Source: Chlorella sorokiniana (Eukaryota > Chlorophyta > Trebouxiophyceae > Chlorellales > Chlorellaceae). Taken from it: DNA of 64,000 nucleotides. The notes beneath the pieces are model-generated. The model saw only the letters and a list, made by a program, of their open reading frames with translations. It searched no databases and had not been told where the DNA came from. Positions 23,968-34,941 of this stretch are shown one piece after another (the first letter of the stretch is position 1; every line of letters starts with the position of its first letter). The DNA is taken from contig CP084619.1 in the NCBI GenBank assembly GCA_025917655.1, forward strand, positions 2,108,001 through 2,172,000, read 5' to 3'. Position numbers and translations under genes: made by a program.

Positions 23968-26900
23968 TCAGTATCGAGGCTGCCAGGTGGCCTGCCCCGC
24001 CTGCTGCTGTAGCTGCACACTGCCCTGCTGCAGCAGCTCATGAGGGTGCCCCCGCATGTACGGTGGGGCAAACTGCCCCTGCACGGCCTCATGCCTCGCT
24101 GCCAGGCCCAGCGGCGGCCCCGCCATGCTCATGCGCTGCTCCACCGCCGGCTGCTGCCGCGGCTGCCATGCTGATGCAGCGCCTGGCGTGCTGCCAAGCG
24201 TAGCTGCTGACGTGGCGCTGCCGACGAAGAAGAGGGTGCCGTCGAGGTCGCCGCCGGCGGTCCCACCCTGTGGCTCGCCCCGCAGCTGCTCCTGCAGCTG
24301 CAGGCGCTCCAGGTACAGCTCGCGCTGCTGCCGGGCAGCTTCAGCGGGGCCGGGCATGGAGGCATGCCCAGGGGCGCATGACCCATGCCCTGCTGGCCAT
24401 GCACGGCGTGTCGCTGCATCGGCACCGCATGCTGCGCCAGCTGGTGCTGCTGGTTAGGGTGCACGCCCGGAGCCGTCGCTCTCTGCGCAGCCAACGGCTG
24501 CTGTGGGGCTGCATTGTGCAGGGGGTGGCCCTGCGCGGTCGAGACACGGGCAGCGGCGTCGGCGGCGGGCAGGGCGCCGGGCACGCCATCGCCAAGCCCT
24601 GCTGAGCTGCCGGGCGGCCACAGCGCAGCCTGCTGCTGCTGCTGCACCCGCACGGCAAGGGTGCCGAGGTGCGGCGCCAGGGAGGCGAGGAGCTGGCTGG
24701 CCTGCGGCCCCGGCTGCCACGGCTGCGCAGCGCTAGCCTGCGGCACCTGCTGCGCCTGCTGCCACACCTGCCCGGGGGCCTGCACTGCCGCTTGACCACC
24801 GCTCATGAATGCCGGCGGGTGCTGCTGCTGCTGCTGCTGCTGCCACAAAGGCGGCCCGCTGCCGCCACTCGCGGCAACAGGGGCTTGGGGCTCGGCTGCT
24901 GAAGCGGCCGACGCCGCATGCTGCCACGACCCCAGCGCTTGCGGTGGATGCTGCCCGGCGCTTGGGACGCGCCCTGGCTGCGAGCCTGGTGGCATGAGCG
25001 GGGCCGCCGGCTGCGGTGCAATTGCAGCTGTGGCAGCTGGCCCAAAGGTAGGGGGCAGGTGGGGGGTGCATGGTGGGTGCCCCGGGAGCGACATTGGACG
25101 CAGCCCGGCTGGCGCCGGCCCAGCAGCCCTGGCGGCGCCCGCAGAGGGCGCCGTGGCGCCAGCCCAGGGCTGCGAGGGAGCGGCGGGCTGTGCCACAGCC
25201 TGCGGGTGGGCCAGCGCAGGCGCTCCCTGCTGCAGCAGCCTCGACCGGGCGCGGTCGCCAGCGGCGGCGGCGGCGGCGGCGGCGGCTCGTCCCCTGCGCC
25301 GCCATGGGCGCCGCGCATGCCGCTGGTTGCTTCGCCATGCGCGGCAGCCCCCTCCGCCCCTTCCAGCCCCTCATCCAGCTCCATGCTTGATTCAGAGAGG
25401 GAGGCTGGTGCGGCGGGCAGCGGCATGTCTGCCGATGCAGCCGCACCCGCAGCCGCAGAGCTGCCAGGCTGGCCGCCGGCGCCGGCGTGGCCGCTGGGCT
25501 GGGCGGTGTTCAGAATCTGCGGCAGCGGAGGGCGAGGAGGCATGGAACGTGAGGCGGGAGCGCGGCCGTCGAAGCCACGCAGCAGCTGGCCAGCCCGCGC
25601 CGCTGCCTTGCACCCTGCCAGCCTGCGTCAGCGGCCCCCTATACGCACACGCACACACACTCGCGCACCTTGAGCGCCACCTCAGGCAGCACCACCCGCG
25701 GCGCAAACCCGGCGGGAAGTCTCCTGCCGCCTCCACGATCGCCCCGCTGGGCAGCCCCTCCCCGCCCTGAAGCGCTGGCTGGGCGAAGGCCAGCTGGGGA
25801 GAGCGCTGCTGCTGCTGCTGCCCTGGCTGCTGCTGCCCCTCAGCTTGCATGCCTGCCCCTGCCTGCTCCCCGCCCTCCTCCTCCAGGTCGGAGCCCGCGG
25901 GTGAGTAGAGGTCAGCGGGGAGTAGAGCTCTGCTGCGCTGCTGGGAGGCAGGCCGGGGTGGGGGGAGCGGGGGTGGCGAGTAGAAGGGGGAGGGGTCGTA
26001 CGACTCCCCGCCGCCGCCGCCCCCTCCCAACCATCCCCGGGCGGCGCGGGCCCCGCCTGCCCCTGCTCCTGGCCCTGCTGCTGCCACGGGCGGTGCTGCC
26101 CCAGCAGGCGTTGCTGTGCCTCGACGGCCGCCGCGGCGCGGCGGCAGCGGCGGCGGCTTGCGCGGCGGCGGCCCGCCGCTTGGCTGCCGCCGCCTCCGCC
26201 AGACCGTCGTAGCGCAGCAGGGCGAAGATGCGCGTGGACACCCCCTGCTCCTCCTCGTGCACCAGCATGTCTTCGTCGTCCCGGATCTCCCCCTGCGGGT
26301 GTGGCGTGTGTTGGGGGGTGGTGTGTGTGTGTGTGTGTGTGTTTGTGTGCGCGCGCGTTTTTTTTTGTTTTTTTGGGGGGGGGGATGTGTGTGTGTGAGT
26401 GTGTGCATGGAGCGCGCACGCGAGTGTGTGCGCATGCTTTTGTGTTTTTGTTCTTTTTGGATGGGTGTCAAAGCAGAGCGATCTGCTGAAACGCAAGTAT
26501 GTGAAGGAGGAAGAAGCAGAAGGGAAGCGCTCGGGGTGGCAGCGGAAGGGCGCCTTGCACGCCGGGTTTGCGCGCGCAGCCGAGCAGGCGTGGCAGCAGC
26601 GTGCCTGCGATGCTTCTCCCGCAGCTCTGCCACGGTGAAGGGGCCCTGGGGCTGGCCGTTGCCGTCCACATACGTCCACAGTCCCCAGGCCGCCTTGGGG
26701 GGCGCGTGGCGGCGGCGGCGCGGCGTGAGGTGCAGGCGCTTCAATGGTGGTGCAGAAGGTTGCGGTCAGCTGGGATTCGCAGGTGCAGCAGCACAGCGCA
26801 GTGAGCGTGCGTGCAAAGGAGCCAGTTGGGGAGCTGGCTCCCTCACCTCCGCCTCCGCCTCAGCTTCCGCCTCCGCCTCCCGCCGCAGTTGCTCGTCCAT

Positions 26901-29324
26901 CTCCTCCCTCCAGCGCTGCTCCTCCCAGCCTGCTCGGCCCCTGCCGCGGCCCCGCCCGCCGCGCATGAAGGGGAAGCGCCCGCCACGGTGCCCCGCGCCG
27001 CCGTCGCCCCAGGCCGCGCCGGAGGGTGCGTGGTGCGGGGCGGGCTCGAGCGGGGGCTGCCCCACGTCGCGATGGTGCGCCCGCTGCTGGCGCCGGCGCT
27101 GCTGCTCCTCGCGCTCGCGCAGCAGGCGGGCTGACAGCGGCTCTGGCAGCAGCAAGGCCTGCTTGGTGGGGGACACCGTGGCAGGGCTGCTGGGCAAAGC
27201 TGCTTAGGTCCCTGCCCCCTGGGCACAATCCGCCCGGGCAGGCGAAAGCAGCGCGGGATCAGCATGCGGCAGCGCAGGAGCCCCGCAAGCCTCGCCCAGC
27301 CGCCCCGCTCCCCCTCAGGCCAAGGAGACAAGCCCACCTCTGCGAGCGGCATGCTGCCCCGCTGCGGGTGCGTCACCGCCAGGTCACGCCCCGCCAGCCC
27401 CACCCGCACCAGCTTCTCCAGCTCGGCGGGGGTGAAGGGGCCCTGCATTGAAGGAGAGGGGGAGGTTGACAGGGTGGGTCCGCCGCGGCCCACACACGCC
27501 TGGAGCTGGGGACGAAACCAGTCGGCTGCCGCCAGGTTGGGTCGCTAGCGGCTGCTGGGTGTGGGGTCAGACCGCCCCAGCTGCCTCTCCCCTCCCTTAC
27601 ACAGGACAGCATAGGATTGCACAGGCTCCCGCCTAACATGCACACACGCACACGCACCACCACACGAAAGGCGCACACACGCACACACACACCTGCACCG
27701 CTCCGGAGCCCGGGTCTTTGTATGTGAGCACTCGCCCCGCTGCCGCGTCGACCTTGCGCTTGAGCGCAGCCCGCCGCTGCTCCAGCGCTGCCGCCAGCTT
27801 GGCGCCGCCGTCGGGAAGGGAGACGAGGCCGGTGCGCACGCGGGCCTGCAAGGGAAGCGCGTGTGCGTGTGCGTGTGCGTGTGTTCGTTTTGGACGGCCA
27901 GCAGAAAGCAAGGACCTGCGCGAAACACAGAATGTTTCGACGGCGCAGCCGCAGTGAGCGTCGCAACATGTGTGAGCTGCCACGCTTTTCGCAAACGCGC
28001 TGCACCCCCCCAGCGCACCAGCAGCTCCTCCTCCCGCACCACCGCTGCCTGCAGCGCCGCCACCTCCCCCACCAGCTCCTCAGCCTCCTCCCGCCGCCGC
28101 TCGGCCTCACGCTGGCTCACGGCCCCGCCACCCCCACAGCCCCGCGCGGCGGGCGAGCGGGAGCGGGAGCGGGAGCGGGAGCGGAGCGGGGCCGTGGCCG
28201 TGGCCAGTCGCCCGCCTGCCTGTTGGGCTGCTGCTGGGGGTGGGCGGGGCTGTGGGCCGCCGCGATGGCGCTGGAGGGCAGCCGGGCAGCGGCCGCGGGC
28301 GCAGCTGGCGCCGCCCCTGGGCTGGTGCTGGGCGTGGCCCCGGCGCGGCGGGCGAGGCTGGAGGCTGGCCCGGGGCCGTGCCCTGCTGCCCCCGCTGTGC
28401 CTGCTGTGCCTGCTGCCGCCCCTTGCCCAGCGTGACGGTGTAGCCGGCGGCGTGCTTGCGGCCCAGGGGCTGCAGGTCGGGCGGCGGCGGCGGCGGGGCT
28501 GCAGGCGCCGCCGCGGCCTCCTTGGCTCTGCGGCCCGGCGCGGCGCCTGCTCGGGCGCGGGGGCCCTCGCGGCGGCGGCCTGCTTGCTGCCTGCAGCGAC
28601 AGCAGCGCTGGTGCCCGGGCGCTGTGCCGTGGGGATGCCGCCGCGGCCGCCCTTGGTGGCAGCCTCCCCAGCCTTGGCAAGGCGCCGCCGTGCCGGCTGC
28701 TGCTGCCCGCCCGCGGCTGGCTGCCTGGGCTCCGCGGGCGCCGCCCGCCGCCGCTTCTGCCGCTTGCCGCCTGCCCCGAGCAGCCACGCCTCGTCTTCCT
28801 CGCTGCCGCTTGCGCTGCTCACCTCCACATCGTCGCCGCTGTCGGACTCGCTGGCACCGCCCCCAGGGCCGCCTCGGCGGCGCTGCGGCCTGCGCGCCTG
28901 CACCCCCTGCTGATCGCTGGCCGGCTGCGAGGCGGGGCGCGCTGCCGGCGGCGGCCAGCCAGCGTGGACCCCGCGCCCGTGCGTGGGCTGACGAGCAGCG
29001 CCCGCGGGCTGCCTTGCCCCTGGGCAGCCGCATCCTGGCAAGGGTCCTGCGGCCTGCCCGCCTCCACTGGCACCATCTGCAGCGGCTGCAGCTCGCCGCC
29101 CTCGCTGCGGCCCCGCACCAGCACCGCCGCCGCGGGGCCGCCGCCCCCAGCACCGCCCGCTCCGCCCAGGCCAGCGCCGCCGCCTGCGCCGCCGCCTGCT
29201 CCGCCTGCCCCGCCGTTTCCGGAGCGGCGGCGCCGTAGAGGCCGCCCTCTGCTGCCGCGCCGGCGTCGCCGTGCAGGGCTGGATCGCGCAGCAGGCTGTC
29301 AGCCAGATCCAGCTGCGCCGGCAC
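23968..29324 (-). CDS. tandem GYF-domain protein with RS tract, coiled coil and Q-rich tail
   Basis: Predicted nuclear or cytoplasmic adaptor. GYF domains bind proline-rich ligands in splicing, mRNA decay or chromatin proteins. From N to C the parts are: an acidic patch (ASESDSGDDVEVSS, about 28850), a basic patch (KRQKRRR), an RS dipeptide run (about 28150-28190), a coiled coil (REAERRREEAEELVGEVAAL, about 28105-28050), and a helical segment with LAAALEQRRAALKRKVDAAA. GYF1 reads YKDPGSGAVQ joined across an intron to GPFTPAELEKLVRVGLAGRD (27440-27350). A Glu/Arg-rich helix follows. GYF2 reads WTYVDGNGQPQGPFTVAEL (26680-26620), then DDEDMLVHEEEQGVSTRIFA (about 26270). A long Pro/Gln/Ala-rich tail ends at 23968. 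Plant NERD-type proteins carry a related GYF after SWIB and Plus3 domains, which I do not see here. The start is unresolved and the gene may continue into the JmjC exons upstream. Confidence 0.6.
26319..26345 (+). repeat. GT microsatellite in a GYF-gene intron
   Basis: A run of GT dinucleotides followed by GCGCGCG and T-rich and G-rich tracts up to about 26384, within the intron between the GYF2-flanking exons. On the transcript it is CA-rich. Confidence 0.8.
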
Positions 29325-32300
29325 CTCCAGCCAGCCCTCCGCCCCCCTCCTCCACCTCTTCGTCGCCAGCGCCGCCGCCGCTCATGGCCAGCGCCAGCGC
29401 AAGGCCCAGCCCGGGTCGCCCTCAGCCCCCAGCGCAAGTGCCAGGCTGAGCTGGCGGCCGACGTCGCCCCATGGCCGCCCCCATGGCCGCCCCCTCCGCC
29501 GCCGCCGCCGCCGCCCCGACCTGCGGGCGTGCTGCCCTGCTGCTGCGCCTGCTGTTCCTCCCGCTGCTCTGGCTCGAGCGCGTGCTGCTGCTGCTGCTGC
29601 CGCTCCAGGGCCCCCAGGCAGCCCTGCACCGCCTCCAGCAGTGCTTCCGGGTCGGCGATGCGCGCGGGCACATCGGCGGCGCGGCGGCCGCCACCGCCGC
29701 TCGGCGGGTGCAGCCACTCGCGTAGCAGGGACAGCAGGGCGGGCAGCCCCGCCAGCTCCCAGGCCGTGACGCCAGCGGCGGCAGGGGGCAGCCCCTCCTG
29801 CGCGCACTGCTGCAGCCTGCACGCGAGGCGGGCCAGCCACGCACGGCGCTTCACTGCTGCCCCATCGCGCGCAGCAGCGCAGGCGGGCGCAGGGAGCAAA
29901 GCGCTGCCAGCAGGGCTGCAGCGGGGGGCCCACCTTTCCAGCGCACTCTCAGCCGCGTGCCACATCAGCCGCCGGAACAGCGGGAACTGGGGCCGGGCGA
30001 GGGGGTGTGGGGGGTGTGGGGGGGGACGCGGGTGAGCAGCAAAGCGGCTGGTGACTGCGACGCTGGGCTGGGAGGCTGCTACGTGCTGCTTGTCGACTGG
30101 GACAAGCCCCAGCAGCAGCGCTTCCGGCCACCGCACTGCCCCGACACACTTGCGGCCATCTCCCCACCCCCAGCCTGCCCTGGCCGTCACCCGGCCGACG
30201 CACCACCCCCCGCCCGCCGCCCACCTGGAACTTGGGGGCCACCCCCAGGAGCCGCTCGCGCCGGTAGCAGGCCGCCACCGCGCCGTAGTCGAGCGCGGTG
30301 AGGAAGTTGCCGCCTGGGCGCGGGGTGGGATGGGGTGGGGCCAGGGCGAGGCAGGGGCGGGGGGGAAGCGTGAGTGCGTCCGAAGAATGGGACTGGGCTG
30401 GGGCTGGGGGCCGGCAGGCGGGGCGGCGCGCCTCGGTGTTTGCTGCTGGTGGGGCGCAAGCAGGGCTTCCCTGTGCGCCCGCATTCTCAATCCCCGCGCC
30501 ACGGCCCGGCCTCACGCAGCACCAGCCTGCTCAAGGCCCGTGCAGCCGCCCCAGCCCCGGCAGCGCCGCAGCGCACGGCCGGCCCTCACCGACGGCCACG
30601 GCTGCCTCCGGAGTGGACACCGCGTGGGGCCAGCCGCTGGGCAGCAGCAGCGTGTCGCCCGCCCGCAGCTCCAGCCGCAGCAGCCCCCAAGCTGGCCGCC
30701 CAGCCAGGTGCTGGCCTGAGGGGCAGCAGCGGCGGCGGCGGCCGGGTGAGAAGGGGGGGGGAGCTGGCGCGGCGGGGCAGCGACGCCCGGGCAACGCGGG
30801 GACGGCCGCTTGAATGCTGCGCTGCTGCTGGTCGGGTGATGCGGCCCGCCATGCTTCCCCTTCTCTACTGCTGCGAGCACCCAGCGCGCCCCCCTTCCGA
30901 GTGAAACATGCTGCTCTGCCGCGCCTGCCGCCCCACCTGCTTGCCGCTGGTGCTCCAGGCCTGGAAGGCGGCCAGGTTGGCGGGGGTGGGCGGCGCCGCC
31001 AGGAACACCTTGCGCCCCGCCAGCATGTGGTACCACACCGCAGACCCCCATGTCCACGTGCCAGTCGGTGAAGGCGCCCGCGGGCCTGCGCGGGGGCAGC
31101 GGAACACCGGTTGGCGGGCTGGGGAGCAGGGCACGGCCAAGCCAGAGGCGACACCACCCACGCACCCGGCCCCCCTTTGCGCCCTGACTAGTGCTGCCTC
31201 TGAACCAGCGTGCAGCGAGATATGGGCTCCGCAGCGGGAGGGCATGAGGCAGTACGCGCCGACGGGGCGCTCACCCAGCAAGGCGTACTGCAGGGTCTCT
31301 GGCCGCTCCGCCTCCGCCTCCCCCTCCCCGTCGCTGCCCGACCCGCTGTCCGAGTCGTCGTCGCGGGGCCACACGGCAGACACCAGATCCAGCCCCCGCA
31401 CCGCCCAGGGAGGGCCCACAGCATCCTGGGGGCAGCGGGGCGGCGTGCAGCAGCAGCGCGGCATGAACGGCCGGAGCGCAGGCGCCGCGCGACAGTTGCC
31501 AGCGGCGGCGTGGATGATGCGGTGTGCACGCGGCAGGTGGCAGCGCGGAGCAGCGCACGCACCTCCAGCGGCGTGCCCGCCAGTGACAGGGAGACGACGT
31601 TGAGGAGGCGGGCGGGTGGTGGCTGGGCGTTGGGGGCGAAGCCGAGCGGCGGCGGCGGGCCCCGCGCTCCGCGCCCTTGCATCCGCTCCAGATACTGCGC
31701 CAGCTGGCCCATGGTCAGGGTGGGGCCGCTGCCCTGAGTGGCGACGTCAATGGTGGGCACCTGCACGGCGGCCAGGGCAGAAGCTGAGCAGCAGGATGAC
31801 GCTGCGGCGGCGGGGCGAGCCGCGGGGGCTGCAGCGACCGGCCCCGCTGCCTCAAGCGGCATGACGCCGACCAGGCAAACGAGGCGGCTGTGTGGAGCAG
31901 CGCGGCACAGCCAGGCAGGAGCGAAGCGGCGGAGCCCCACCGGGTGATCCTCGCCGAGCGCAGCGGCCAGCCCCGCTGGCGTCAGCCGGCCCTCTGGCGA
32001 CAGCTGCAGGCCCAGCGCGGCGCGTGTGGCTGCCACGCCGCCTGCTCCTGCGCCGTCCGCGGGCACGTACAGTGGCTGGCGCAGGCCTGCGGCGGCCAGG
32101 GCCTCGGCCGTCACGTGGGCGGGGTGGGTGGCGGCGGTGTGGCGCTGCGCGTGTGCAGCGTGCTCCACGAGCGCGCAGAACCGCGCCACATCCAGCCGTC
32201 GCCTGCCTGCGTACCTCCCATCCTCCTCCTCCCCTCCCAGCACCGCATCCAGCACCGGGTGCTGGTCGCTGTAGTTCAGAGCAGGCCGCGGGCGCAGCTG

Positions 32301-32425
32301 GCGGCGCTCGACGCTGCTGGGCCCAGCACTGCCGCCGCTGCCGCTGACGGCCGCGTGCAGCTCCTCCTCGGGGACGACGCGCGGGCTGCTTCAGGTGTGA
32401 CCTCGTGTCTACCCCGACGCTTCAT
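29325..32425 (-). CDS. JmjC histone demethylase-like protein (KDM2/KDM7 type)
   Basis: Predicted nuclear Fe(II)/2-oxoglutarate dioxygenase removing methyl groups from histone lysines. Exon 1 includes RPRPALNYSDQHPVLDAVLG (about 32310-32255) and FCALVEHAAHAQRHTAATHP. The next gives TIDVATQGSGPTLTMGQLAQ (about 31750), as in PHF8/KDM7 proteins just before the JmjC fold. Later exons read LLNVVSLSLAGTPLEV (about 31600), GPPWAVRGLDLVSAVWP (about 31410), then FTDWHVDMGGSAVWYH with the metal-binding H-x-D, GRKVFLAAPPTPANLAAFQA with the 2OG-binding Lys position, and GDTLLLPSGWPHAVSTPEAA with the distal His (about 30655-30605). GGNFLTALDYGAVAACYRRE and FPLFRRLMWHAAESALERW follow, matching the KDM2/7 helical extension. 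No PHD or CxxC finger is seen. The ATG at 32425 is one base out of frame with exon 1, so the start is tentative. Confidence 0.75.
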
Positions 32426-32931
32426 ATGGGCACTTTATTAAAGCCAAGGGTGCGGCCTCAGCGCCGGCAGAACATGCCGCTTCGCCATGCCCAGATGATC
32501 GCAGGCCAATACGACATTATGCTGCTATAAGACGCCACAGATATCGACTATGCAGTTGCAGTTCTCAGGGCATTCGTCTTTCGCACCCTGGGTAGCGGTG
32601 GAAGCGCAAAAGCGTCGCCAAGCGACGGCGGAAGGTTAAAGCACACGATTAGCAGCCGTGAGGAGTGCATAAGAGGGGGTTGACAACTGGGACCCCCACG
32701 CGCGGCAAGTACAGGAGGGTCCACATCTGCGCGCTGACCAAGCGGTCCGCCTGCCCCGCACCGGCAGGCTCAGCAGGCGCTGGAGTGAGGAACAGAGCAA
32801 GCTCGGGGTGCAAAAGATGTGCAGGATGGGCTCGCAACTCTCGTTACAGAAGCAGCCTGGCAGCAGGGCGATTTCGCTGCATGTCGGCTGCACACGCGGC
32901 CAGGACTGCGCCAAGCGCGGCCCAGGGGGCG
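32426..32931. other. intergenic region between two minus-strand genes
   Basis: About 505 bases forming the 3' UTR of the plastid coiled-coil gene and the upstream region of the JmjC gene. It is AT-richer at 32400-32650. No ORF or RNA gene was recognised. Confidence 0.35.
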
Positions 32932-34661
32932 TCATCTCAGCGCCTTGCGCTCGTTGTACGCCGTGAAGCAGAGCGCCACCACAAGCAGCGTGTACAGCAC
33001 ATCTTGGAGGGCAGACGGAGCGTCTGCGCACGCAACAGGGTCCAGAAGCTTCAGTTGCCCTCACATGATGGCCCAGCTGCAATGCTGAGTTGCCACCAGT
33101 GCTGCAGCCTCCCACCCCCTCCCTTGCCATTCCTCTTGCTGGCCAGGCATCGAGCGGCTGCCCTGCCCTGCCCTGCCCACCTGACCGCAGGTCCGCCACC
33201 ACCTCAGCGCTGAGCAAAAAGGCGAGGAAGGCAAAGAGGTAGGAGCGCAGGCGGGACGACACCTCCGACCGCGCCGGATCCTTCACGCGCTCGGCACGCT
33301 CCTGCACCCAGCAAGGCCCGGCACCCGTGGAGGCGTGTCAGCGGCCCCGGAGCTGCCTCCGCACCCCGTGCATCCAGGGGGACTCAAATTGGTTCGGTCG
33401 GGACCACCCGCAAGGTCGCCCGCCCGGCGGGCAGCCCGGCGCCGCCCCAGCCAGCCTGGGCAGAGCGCTGCTGCGGCAGGGCACGCCCGCGGCCACTCGC
33501 CTTGAGCTGCTCTGCGCTGAGCCCCACCGGCCGCTTGCGGTTGGTCTGGTACAGGTTCTGGAAGAACTGGCCCTCGCTGCGCCGCACCGCCACGTCGTCC
33601 TCCCACTCCTGCAGGGCGCGCTCAGAGGCCTGCATGCGCGGGGGGGATGCGGAGGGATGGTGATTGGGCAGGCGTGGTGAGTGTGTGTGTGTGTGTGTGT
33701 GTGTGGGGGTGGGGGGGGGGGGGGGGGGGGTTGACACCGATGCTTGTAAATGGGCGCGAGGAAGAATTGGGCTGAGGGTGTGATGCGCCTGGCATCCATG
33801 CTTTTGCCAGAGTGCCAGAGAAGGGTGTGATGCGCCTGGCATTCATCCTTATGCCAGGGAAAGCAGGGGCGGCGAGCCTTCGCAGAAAGGGCCCCACCTC
33901 GCGCTCCTCCCGGCTCCGTCGCAGCTGCTCCTCAAACTCGTCCGCCTCCCGGTTGATGTCTGCATGCCAGCAGACTGAGGGTGAGATGCGACTGGCACAT
34001 AATTGTAACAGAATGAGCAGGACGCAGGCAGGCAGGGCAGCGCGTTCGTTGGGGCTGGCGGGCTGGGGCGCACCCGCCAGCGCCGAGTTGAAGGCCACCT
34101 CCGCCCGCAGGTTCTGCAAGTCTGCCAGCCGGTCCAGCTCCTCTTTGGCCTCCTCCGCCTTGCTGCGCAGGCCCTCAGCCTCCTGCTCCACAAACTCGTC
34201 CACCTGGCGGCAGAGGGGGCAGCAGCGTCAAGGGCAGCAAGCTTGGGCGGGCCGACAGGGCTCGTACGCTGGTATGGCGGCGACAGACACAAGCCCGCAT
34301 ACAACTCAGAAGCGCACGACTGCGAATGCTTCCATGAAGTGTGCCATGCATGGAGAGGACAGGGGTTTGCACTGGTTGGGATTGAAGGGAGCCACAGCGG
34401 CCACCGCTGCACGAGCCTCACCCGCTTCTTTCCAATCTCAAACTCCAGCTGCTTCACCAAGGACTCCTGCAACCCGCTATCACCTTGCGGACCATCTCGC
34501 TCTTCAGGGTGGCCACCGCTGCTGCTTCGAGGGACGAACAGGCGTGGTCGCCGCTGCTGCTGCTGCCGGCCCGCTTGCTGCGGGAACCTGCGTCTCGCGT
34601 TGAAGCTGACGGGGCCATGGGAGCTGCAGCTGGCTGAGCTCAATGCCGCGAGGCGCTCCAT
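32932..34661 (-). CDS. plastid coiled-coil protein with C-terminal membrane segments
   Basis: Conserved-looking plant/algal chloroplast protein of unknown function. The ATG at 34661 opens a Ser/Arg/Gln-rich, weakly acidic-free stretch (MERLAALSSASCSSHGP) typical of a transit peptide. The mature part is a long helix assembled from exons: ESLVKQLEFEIGKKRV (about 34430), DEFVEQEAEGLRSKAEEAKE and ELDRLADLQNLRAEVAFNSA (34200-34085), DINREADEFEEQLRRSREER (about 33950), ERALQEWEDDVAVRRSEGQF (about 33620), NLYQTNRKRPVGLSAEQL, then ERAERVKDPARSEVSSRL. Two hydrophobic segments follow (SYLFAFLAFLLSAEVVADL and VLYTLLVVALCF) and the stop is at 32932. All introns join in one reading with no frame repair needed. 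I recall similar plant proteins with the EIGKKRVDEFVEQE pattern, but no function is assigned. Confidence 0.7.
33681..33730 (+). repeat. GT microsatellite followed by about 20 G
   Basis: About twelve GT units run into a G-rich tract that ends in about 20 G (33711-33730), inside an intron of the minus-strand plastid coiled-coil gene. On the transcript this reads as a C run followed by CA repeats. Confidence 0.85.
33778..33858 (+). repeat. diverged 47-base tandem duplication in intron
   Basis: Two copies of a segment beginning GTGTGATGCGCCTGGCAT are spaced 47 bases (about 33778 and 33825). They differ by several substitutions and lie in the same intron as the G run. Confidence 0.7.
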
Positions 34662-34941
34662 TAAAACAGCTGCACGCAGCCTCCCGAGGGTGAAGGGCAA
34701 CGCTGCCGAAAAGGTCGAGGCTTGGTTGCAGACCCTTGTGCGACACGACGGATTGAAGCCAGTCACAGAGATAATGCACACTAGGGCCTCATTGCTCACA
34801 CCGCATTCTTCTGCAGGGCACAGCAGTGCCACGCAGCAGGTTCATATCATGGGAACGCCTGGAAGAACTCTGCGGTGCTGCATTCGTTCTGTTTAGCCGA
34901 ACTCATTGTTTTGACGCCCCGGGGACCCGCCATCAGCCAAG
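34662..34941. promoter_or_regulatory. divergent promoter region of the plastid coiled-coil and CID genes
   Basis: Only about 280 bases separate the two outward-facing ATGs, so both genes share this compact upstream region. It is AT-richer than the exons on either side. No specific site can be named. Confidence 0.35.

Noticed and set aside
26301-26489. ORF rich in Val and Cys in the GT microsatellite
   Set aside because: It is translated simple repeat inside an intron of the GYF gene.
28140-28200. RS dipeptides taken as proof of an SR splicing factor
   Set aside because: The run is short, comes from an eight-base-type GC repeat, and no RRM is present. It is kept only as a trait of the GYF protein.
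27545-30502. A single 985-codon open frame taken as one intron-free protein
   Set aside because: It crosses introns of the JmjC gene at its 5' side, and its middle third is Arg/Gly-rich in the manner of out-of-frame GC-rich DNA. Only parts of it match real exons.
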